A DNA stretch of 9,939 nt, from positions 1 through 9,939 of the forward strand of contig DIVN01000261.1 in NCBI GenBank assembly GCA_002435875.1. Direction: 5' to 3'. Made by a program: the position numbers and the translations under genes. Shown here one piece after another: positions 5,569-9,939 of the stretch. Each line of letters starts with the position of its first letter. Positions within the stretch are counted from its first letter, which is position 1. This DNA comes from Anaerolineales bacterium UBA6131. Its GTDB lineage: Bacteria; Chloroflexota; Anaerolineae; UBA2200. Under the pieces are notes generated by a model. It saw nothing but the letters and a program-made list of their open reading frames with translations. It was not told the DNA's origin and did not search any database.

Positions 5569-5674
5569 ACCATTATTGGCGAGTTCCAGGATGTGGGGTG
5601 GCTGTTGGCAGCCGTTGTCCTCTGCCCGCGACTGCGCGAAAGTGGCCGCGGCCCGGACACGCTGGCTGTGCAGT

Positions 5675-5703
5675 TTGCCCAAAATTCGGAAGCATGACAC
5701 AAT
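5675..5703 (+). promoter_or_regulatory. Possible promoter of the saccharopine/lysine dehydrogenase-family gene
   Basis: TTGCCC (5675-5680), a 17-bp spacer and CACAAT (5698-5703), each 4 of 6 to the consensus, would give a leader of about 40 nt before the GGAGGT site at 5741-5746. It is the best-spaced pair in the 236-nt gap after hcp, but not strong. Confidence 0.3.
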
Positions 5704-5750
5704 CCAGCCCAATCGAGGCTCATACGGAGGCTCTCACGAGGGAGGTCACG

Positions 5751-6899
5751 ATGTCCAGGATCACGGTGCTCGGCGCAGGGTTGGTTGGACAGGCCATTGT
5801 GCGGGATCTGTGTACTGATGGACTGCACGTCAAGGCAGTTGACGCGTCGAGACCTGCTTTGCAGCGCTTACAGCAGCGCCACGGGGATCTTGTCGACGTG
5901 GTCTGCGCTGACCTCCGCGCACAGAGCGGCATCGCTGCCCTGGTCTCGGACAGCGATCTAGTAGTCTGTGCGGTTCCGGGCCATATGGGGTTCGAGACCC
6001 TGAAGCAGGTCATCGACGCCGGGCGCAACGTGGTGGACATCTCTTTCTCCGCCGAGGATCCATTCGAGCTTGACGCCTTGGCACGCGCGCGTGGAGTCAC
6101 CGCTGTAGTCGACTGCGGACTGGCTCCCGGACTGTGTAACGTCGTGGCTGGGCACGTAGCTGGCCTGTTGGACGCCTGTGAGACTTATGCCTGCCTGGTA
6201 GGCGGCCTACCGCAAGTCAGGCGCAAGCCGTTTGAGTATCGTGCGGTGTTTTCGCCGGCCGACGTGATTGAGGAATACACTCGCCCTGCTCGGCTTGTGG
6301 AGTTCGGACAACCCGTGGTGCGCCCGGCGCTGTCTGACGTTGAGCTGCTGGATTTCCCGCAGGTAGGTACGCTCGAGGCTTTTAATACAGATGGCTTGCG
6401 CACGCTCATGCGCACTTTGCCCATGCCCTCGATGCGCGAAAAGACCCTTCGTTATCCCGGGCACGCCGAGCTCATGCGCATACTGCGCGACAGTGGATTC
6501 TTCGAGCAGGAACCACTGGACCTGGCAGGGACGCCGGTGAGCCCTTTGGCCGTCACATCGAGGATACTGTTTGACCAGTGGCGACTGCAAGAGGGTGAAG
6601 GCGATGTGACGGTTATGCAGGTGGTCATTGAGGGCAGCAAGGGTAGCGAGCGAGTGCGATACACCTACGACCTTCTCGACTACTACGACACGGCGACGAA
6701 GACGACCTCCATGGCGCGTACTACTGGCTACACTTGTGCTATCGTGGCCAGACAAGTGCTGAATGGCAGGTTCCGGAGGGTAGGTGTCTGCCCACCCGAG
6801 TACCTGGGGCAAGACAAGGACTGCTACGCGGGGCTTTTGGTCGAGCTAGGCAAGCGGCACATCGATCTGCGCGAAAGGATCGAACGCCTCGCCCAGTAG
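5751..6899 (+). CDS. Saccharopine dehydrogenase-family oxidoreductase (L-lysine dehydrogenase-like)
   Basis: A 382-residue NAD(P)-dependent enzyme. The N-terminal Rossmann domain starts ITVLGAGLVGQAIVRDL (GxGxxG at 8-13). The middle has DISFSAEDPFELD and DCGLAPGLCN, and the C-terminal part the family hallmark LRYPGHAELMRILRDSGFF. The pattern VGGLPQVRRKPFEYRAVFS and EAFNTDGLRTLMRTLP, together with the length, resembles bacterial L-lysine 6-dehydrogenase more than the two-domain fungal saccharopine enzyme. The substrate remains uncertain. The start is ATG 5751 because GGAGGT lies 4 nt upstream; the same frame is open much further upstream, into the end of hcp, but without a plausible start. It is a single gene after the hcp terminator and converges on the hydrolase gene with a 22-nt gap. 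Confidence 0.85.
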   Translation: MSRITVLGAGLVGQAIVRDLCTDGLHVKAVDASRPALQRLQQRHGDLVDVVCADLRAQSGIAALVSDSDLVVCAVPGHMGFETLKQVIDAGRNVVDISFSAEDPFELDALARARGVTAVVDCGLAPGLCNVVAGHVAGLLDACETYACLVGGLPQVRRKPFEYRAVFSPADVIEEYTRPARLVEFGQPVVRPALSDVELLDFPQVGTLEAFNTDGLRTLMRTLPMPSMREKTLRYPGHAELMRILRDSGFFEQEPLDLAGTPVSPLAVTSRILFDQWRLQEGEGDVTVMQVVIEGSKGSERVRYTYDLLDYYDTATKTTSMARTTGYTCAIVARQVLNGRFRRVGVCPPEYLGQDKDCYAGLLVELGKRHIDLRERIERLAQ

Positions 6900-6921
6900 C
6901 CGCCGTCGGTCGTCAGCGGTC

Positions 6922-7677
6922 CTAAGGGAGCTCCTGCAAGAGCTCAAGGGTGGATGCTACGACTTGCCTCATCTGCTCCTCACGGCCAATGTCGGCTGGG
7001 CCGTCACCCCACTGCGAGCCATACCAGCCGAACTGGGCGTGGTTGCCGCCCGCAATGGCCACAAAGCGGGCGGACGCTGGCAGCAGGGAGCGGCTTGCCT
7101 CGATCTTGTCAGGGGTCGTGAGACCATCGCGCGTGCCATAGATGGACACAATGGGCATCGTGCTGGAGGATAGGTTATCGGCTGAGCCTGGATAGGCCGC
7201 CCACAAGACCAGGCCGTCAATCAGGTCGGGTCGCTTGCGCGCGACCGATGCAGCCATTGCCCCGCCCAGCGAGTGTCCTCCTACTGCCCAACGGGTGACC
7301 TGCGGGAAGGCCTCGATTGCCTGTACGGCGCGTCCCGATCCCAAAATTGCCAGGTTGAGTGGCATCGGCACAATTACTGCCAGCGTACCCTGCTCTGCAA
7401 GTGCCCTGGCGACTGGGGCGTAGGATTGAGCCTTCACCCTGGCACCCGGGTAGATGACCAGGCCCGCCTCCGGGGTATCGCCTACAGGCTGGAAGACGAG
7501 CCAGCCTTCTGTGCTTACGGCCACACTGCTGTCGCTCTGCAGTGCCTGCAGCGCCTCCGGCATGGGTGCCGGCACAATGAGTGTCCAGGCCAAGGCGATA
7601 AGGATAAGGAAGAGAGGTACCGTGAATAGGGAGACCGGTGGGCGCTTGGGCATAGGGGCAGGATTATTCTTTGGCAT
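6922..7677 (-). CDS. Membrane-anchored alpha/beta hydrolase
   Basis: A 251-residue protein with a positively charged N-terminus (KNNPAPMPKR) and a single hydrophobic segment (about 15-35, VSLFTVPLFLILIALAWTLI) that looks like an uncleaved signal anchor, so the catalytic domain probably faces outward. The hydrolase domain has GGHSLGG with nucleophile Ser136, a probable acid Asp184 (YGTRDGLT) and catalytic His213 (GGNHAQFGWYG), a complete triad of the dienelactone hydrolase/Abhydrolase_5 type. The substrate is unknown. The start is ATG at 7677-7675; the frame opens earlier, at 7776, but the promoter at 7684-7712 lies inside that extension. No Shine-Dalgarno is present. Near its end GAGCTC-N6-GAGCTC (6928-6945) could serve as a hairpin for both converging transcripts. 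Confidence 0.85.
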   Translation of the reverse strand: MPKNNPAPMPKRPPVSLFTVPLFLILIALAWTLIVPAPMPEALQALQSDSSVAVSTEGWLVFQPVGDTPEAGLVIYPGARVKAQSYAPVARALAEQGTLAVIVPMPLNLAILGSGRAVQAIEAFPQVTRWAVGGHSLGGAMAASVARKRPDLIDGLVLWAAYPGSADNLSSSTMPIVSIYGTRDGLTTPDKIEASRSLLPASARFVAIAGGNHAQFGWYGSQWGDGPADIGREEQMRQVVASTLELLQELP

Positions 7678-7683
7678 GGCAAA

Positions 7684-7712
7684 ATTGTAATGCCAAGCAG
7701 CCGGCAGGTCAA
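7684..7712 (-). promoter_or_regulatory. Leaderless-type promoter of the alpha/beta hydrolase gene
   Basis: On the minus strand: TTGACC (complement of 7707-7712, 5 of 6 to the -35 consensus), exactly 17 bp, then TACAAT (complement of 7684-7689, 5 of 6). Only 6 nt lie between the -10 and the ATG, the same spacing as in the Crp/Fnr gene, so the message should begin at or beside the start codon. Confidence 0.7.
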
Positions 7713-7874
7713 CCTGGCTGGTGTCGTCTGCGCGCCCTGAGACCATGCTGGAATCGACCCCGACCGTCACACGCACAAAAACGATCGCTCAACCACGCCG
7801 CGCTTTGATTACGCGAGCGCCCTTGGGATGGGTCTTGCGCAGAGTGACACTATCGCAGATGCGAAGGAGGAAGG

Positions 7875-8270
7875 ATGGCCAGCACGTTGCAGTCCAAGCT
7901 TCAGCTCAAAGACGGACAGACCCTTCTGGTGCTGCATGCACCGGAAGGGTCTGCGCAGACGCTCGTGCAGCACCTCCCTAATATCGAGATCGTGCAAGCA
8001 GAAAGGGCGAAGGCGAGTGCTGTCTTGTTCTTTGTGTCAAGCATCGCCGATGCCCTCCAGCGGCTGCCCGAAGCCATTGACCGCGTTGGGGAGAACGGAC
8101 TGGTGTGGCTTGCCTACCCCAAAAGTGGATTGGGGGTGCAAACCGACGCGAATCGCGATCGCCTCTGGCTAGCCTTGGTGCCGTCCGGCTGGCGGCCTGT
8201 GCGGCAGGTCGCAATGGATGAGGTGTGGTCGGCGATCCGGTTCCGTCCGGCGGCACAAGCGGGCAAGTAG
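7875..8270 (+). CDS. DUF3052-like small protein
   Basis: A 131-residue soluble protein. It has the layout I associate with DUF3052-type proteins: KLQLKDGQTLLVLHAPEG near the N-terminus, an alternating strand/helix middle (LFFVSSIADALQRLPEAI), LVWLAYPKSG (77-85), and the C-terminal VAMDEVWSAIRFRP (112-125). No catalytic motif is visible and the function of the family is unknown. The start is ATG 7875 with AGGAGG (7865-7870) 4 nt upstream. It is divergent from the hydrolase gene, with 162 nt between that gene's promoter and this start codon. Codons 15-27 contain a very stable inverted repeat (see separate entry). A second inverted repeat follows 8 nt after the stop. Confidence 0.75.
   Translation: MASTLQSKLQLKDGQTLLVLHAPEGSAQTLVQHLPNIEIVQAERAKASAVLFFVSSIADALQRLPEAIDRVGENGLVWLAYPKSGLGVQTDANRDRLWLALVPSGWRPVRQVAMDEVWSAIRFRPAAQAGK
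7917..7953. repeat. Inverted repeat (stable hairpin) inside the DUF3052-like coding region
   Basis: CAGACCCTTC (7917-7926) pairs with GAAGGGTCTG (7944-7953). The stem continues through a T-G wobble (7927/7943) and GGTGC/GCACC (7928-7932/7938-7942), closing on a TGCAT loop. This is 16 pairs with a single wobble, starting 42 nt after the start codon, in a segment that encodes conserved-looking protein (LLVLHAPEG). Confidence 0.8.
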
Positions 8271-8278
8271 GCGCTGGT

Positions 8279-8303
8279 CCGTTTTGCGCATTCGGCAAAA
8301 CGG
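8279..8303. repeat. Inverted repeat overlapping terminator and promoter positions
   Basis: CCGTTTTGC (8279-8287), 7 nt, then GCAAAACGG (8295-8303): perfect 9-bp arms, extendable by GG/CC across a bulged T. It begins 8 nt after the DUF3052-like stop and covers the -35 element of the next gene. No T-run follows on either strand, so it may act as an operator as well as, or instead of, a terminator. Confidence 0.6.
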
Positions 8304-8311
8304 CCTATAAT
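8284..8311 (+). promoter_or_regulatory. Promoter of the conserved unknown gene at 8364
   Basis: A perfect TATAAT -10 (8306-8311) with a weak -35 TTGCGC (8284-8289) at 16-bp spacing. Predicted start about 8318, giving a leader of about 46 nt. The -35 lies within the inverted repeat 8279-8303, so a protein bound there would block polymerase. Confidence 0.6.
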
Positions 8312-8363
8312 GTCAGCAGTCTGGCAGCAACTACCAACAAAGACGACCGGGAGGAAATCAAAC

Positions 8364-9128
8364 ATGTGCTATCTCTATGCATCGTTGATCCCCGAGGCCC
8401 TGATTGTCTCCATGCTTCCCCCGGAACAGTTCGCCGCCTACTACGCAAGCGGCTCACAGAAGAGGTCGCGCGAGCAGGCCATCTTCTTCGAGCTTGACCC
8501 TGCGTTTCGTCACCCGTTTTTCCGCCTGGATGAGGGTGTGCAGCGCTGCGTGCCGCATGAAGATGGCAGCCCCAAGCGCTCGATTTACGTCGGCGTATAC
8601 CGCGTGCTAGAGCACCTTGATTTGAATGCCATACGCAAGCTACACCTCGTCACACAGGACGGACGTTCGTTGGCTCTTGAGCCAAGCACTGCCCTGCCCA
8701 ACGGAGAGGACCAATTGCATCTTTACCAGGAGATCGCTCCAGTGCACCCTTTGGTGGCCAGCTCCCTGGCACCCAGCGATTTCTTTCAGTTGATCGTCAG
8801 GTCTCCCATTAGTCTGCTCCAGCTCCCAGCGATCGCCTTTGTTGAGCTCAAGCTGGGTGAGCTGGCCCGCGATCCACTGCACGGTCTGGTGAAAGATCTT
8901 CCTTATCCGAATATCGAGCACGTACGAGACTGCCTGGTCGAACTCAAGGGCAAATCGGTCAAGGCCAAAATGATCAACCGTATTCAGCCGGCCCGTTTTG
9001 CCTACCGTACCATAAAGAATGGGCTGTATTTTGGCAACGAGCAGGGACTGGTCCACTTCCCGGTGCCTTCGGAGCAGGAGTTGAGGGACCGCCACTATGA
9101 TTGGTGGCGTTCAATTCAGGTCTGGTAG
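8364..9128 (+). CDS. Conserved protein of unknown function
   Basis: A 254-residue soluble protein starting MCYLYASLIPEALIVSMLP. I do not recognise a named domain, but the sequence has the look of a conserved family I associate with Chloroflexota. Dense motifs include FFELDPAFRHPFF (51-63), YVGVYRVLEHLDL (79-91), LYQEIAPVHPLVASSL (about 118-133), DLPYPNIEHVRDCLVELKG (about 187-205), FAYRTIKNGLYFGN (about 219-232) and a C-terminal HYDWWRSIQVW. There is no signal peptide, transmembrane segment or nucleotide-binding motif. The start is ATG 8364 with GGGAGG 9 nt upstream; an earlier in-frame ATG at 8310 overlaps the -10 promoter element and is rejected. It has its own promoter and appears monocistronic. 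Its function cannot be inferred from neighbours. Confidence 0.75.
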   Translation: MCYLYASLIPEALIVSMLPPEQFAAYYASGSQKRSREQAIFFELDPAFRHPFFRLDEGVQRCVPHEDGSPKRSIYVGVYRVLEHLDLNAIRKLHLVTQDGRSLALEPSTALPNGEDQLHLYQEIAPVHPLVASSLAPSDFFQLIVRSPISLLQLPAIAFVELKLGELARDPLHGLVKDLPYPNIEHVRDCLVELKGKSVKAKMINRIQPARFAYRTIKNGLYFGNEQGLVHFPVPSEQELRDRHYDWWRSIQVW

Positions 9129-9146
9129 GATCGGGAAGGACCTAAA

Positions 9147-9284
9147 CGCTGGTTAGCCACTGACATAATCGGTTTGACCAGCGAGTAGTGCTTGTTCCTT
9201 GCGAAGTAGCAAGGACAGTCTTGACCCCAGCGGCGGGGTGCCTCTGCGGTTGTTGCGCAGTGCGTGATCCCGCCGTATGGGGTC
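9147..9284 (+). other. Three consecutive stem-loops in the 250-nt gap before hppA
   Basis: First stem: CGCTGGT (9147-9153) with ACCAGCG (9177-9183), extendable by AGCC/GGTT. Second: TCCTTGC (9196-9202) with GCAAGGA (9209-9215), loop GAAGTA. Third: GACCCCA-g-CGGCGGG (9223-9237) with CCCGCCG-ta-TGGGGTC (9269-9284), 14 Watson-Crick pairs plus a G-U, with CTGCG/CGCAG (9244-9248/9256-9260) nested in its loop. The first may terminate the upstream gene. The whole run could be a structured RNA, a 3' UTR or a regulatory region. It matches no riboswitch or housekeeping RNA I know. The strand is uncertain because stems are symmetrical. Confidence 0.55.
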
Positions 9285-9292
9285 ATGTGCTG

Positions 9293-9298
9293 TATACT
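9293..9298 (+). promoter_or_regulatory. Possible -10 element for hppA
   Basis: TATACT (5 of 6 to consensus) directly preceded by TG, 86 nt before the hppA start. I find no good -35 at the right spacing, since that position falls in the descending arm of the long stem at 9223-9284. If used, the structured region lies upstream of the transcript rather than in its leader. Confidence 0.35.
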
Positions 9299-9378
9299 GA
9301 CTGGTTGCGAGCGCATTCTGATGCTGTGGTCGTTGGCCAGGTGCGGTCGCCCCAAGGGTGAGGAGGGCATGAACCGAG

Positions 9379-9939
9379 ATGTCTGATTTTTGGCTGTATG
9401 CTGCGATGGTATGTGGGGCAATTTCGGTTGGCGCAGCGCTGTACCTGTACCGCTGGGTGCAACGGCAGGACCCCGGGTCCGCGCGTGCACAGGAGGTTGC
9501 CGGTTGGATCCGCGACGGGTCGAGATCCTATCTTTGGCGACTCTACAGTGCGCTCGCCCTGCTGGCCGTTGGTGTAGGGCTTCTTCTTGCTGCGGCCTTT
9601 GCGTTCGATATTGAACAGTTGGGCACGGGCATGGTTGAGTTCAACCCATTGCGGGGCGCTGCGATGGCTGGGGCGTTTCTGTTTGGAGCATTGTGTTCTG
9701 CCCTGGCAGGCTATCTCGGCATGAACATCGCCGTGGCTGCGAACGTGCGCACAGCAGTTGCTTCAAAGGACAGTCTCAAGAACGCCTTTCGTGTCTACTT
9801 CTACGGTGGAGCGGTCATGGGACTGGCCACGGTCGGATTGGCGATCATCGGCATGACCATCATCTACTGGCTGACGGGCGACGCCGAAGTTGTGTTGGGC
9901 TTTTCTTTCGGCGCGTCGACCCTGGCCCTGCTGGCCAAG
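9379..9939 (+). CDS. hppA: Membrane-bound ion-translocating pyrophosphatase, N-terminal part
   Basis: The first 187 codons of a membrane pyrophosphatase, truncated by the window edge. The family couples PPi hydrolysis to H+ and/or Na+ export and is usually 660-800 residues. Family marks here include an N-terminal transmembrane helix (about 4-25), the cytosolic stretch EVAGWIRDGSRSYLWRLY, and the strongly conserved CSALAGYLGMNIAVAANVRT, YFYGGAVMGLATVG and GFSFGASTLALLAK. The catalytic loops and the residues separating K+-dependent from K+-independent and Na+ from H+ types lie beyond the window. The start is ATG 9379: an in-frame TGA at 9370 rules out anything earlier. The AGGAGG at 9361-9366 is 12 nt away, which is long, and a five-codon ORF (ATG 9369) lies between them. 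Confidence 0.93.
   Translation, partial: MSDFWLYAAMVCGAISVGAALYLYRWVQRQDPGSARAQEVAGWIRDGSRSYLWRLYSALALLAVGVGLLLAAAFAFDIEQLGTGMVEFNPLRGAAMAGAFLFGALCSALAGYLGMNIAVAANVRTAVASKDSLKNAFRVYFYGGAVMGLATVGLAIIGMTIIYWLTGDAEVVLGFSFGASTLALLAK

Noticed and set aside
5229..5750. Long N-terminal extension of the saccharopine/lysine dehydrogenase-family frame back into hcp
   Set aside because: It overlaps the hcp 3' end and its terminator and is low-quality sequence. The GGAGGT site and the Rossmann start at 5751 fit the family.
7800..7820. GCGCT/AGCGC inverted repeat between the hydrolase and DUF3052-like genes
   Set aside because: Five-bp arms with an 11-nt spacer are within chance expectation for GC-rich DNA, and it is not placed over a clear promoter.
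9129..9378. Fluoride riboswitch (crcB motif) before the pyrophosphatase
   Set aside because: Fluoride inhibits pyrophosphatases, so I looked for the conserved GATGG and AACCGC elements. Only a short CTGATG-like match is present and the pseudoknot parts are missing.

Overview
The window looks like about 10 kb of chromosome from an anaerobic, fairly GC-rich bacterium, most likely a Chloroflexota (Anaerolineae-type) lineage. This is inferred from remembered family resemblance: a hybrid cluster protein, ferredoxins, a DUF166 protein, a membrane pyrophosphatase and an unnamed protein family of Chloroflexota type. No rRNA or other phylogenetic marker is present. I see no insertion sequence, phage gene, tRNA, rRNA or CRISPR array.

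Layout. At the left edge is the 5' end of a minus-strand NADPH-dependent FMN reductase (iron-sulfur flavoprotein type). A long gap without a supported gene (133-544) separates it from a divergent Crp/Fnr-family regulator (545-1210). The regulator has a promoter so close to its ATG that the mRNA is probably leaderless, and it is closed by a hairpin (1230-1251). Next is a plus-strand cluster: a dicluster ferredoxin (1350-1664), a ferredoxin-like protein with a zinc-ribbon-like tail (1681-2058), a SAM-dependent methyltransferase (2148-2960), a DUF166 protein (2972-3742) and the hybrid cluster protein Hcp (3862-5514). A strong stem-loop (5543-5568) ends it.

The promoter of this cluster carries a perfect 16-bp palindrome (1286-1301). 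Its centre lies about 41.5 bp upstream of the predicted transcription start, the classical position of a class II Crp/Fnr activator site. The simplest reading is an anaerobic nitrosative-stress regulon: the Crp/Fnr protein senses a redox or NO-type signal and activates ferredoxins that feed electrons to Hcp. The methyltransferase and DUF166 protein are unexplained partners, and this is the most interesting unit in the window.

The right half holds separate units: a saccharopine/lysine dehydrogenase-family oxidoreductase (5751-6899), a convergent membrane-anchored alpha/beta hydrolase (6922-7677, minus, also with a leaderless-type promoter), a DUF3052-like small protein with a very stable hairpin inside its early coding region (7875-8270), a conserved but unnamed protein (8364-9128), a run of three stem-loops (9147-9284), and the 5' part of a membrane-bound proton/sodium pyrophosphatase, hppA (9379 to the right edge).

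Recurring features are GC-rich hairpins after genes without U-tracts, and two promoters placed exactly 6 nt upstream of a start codon.
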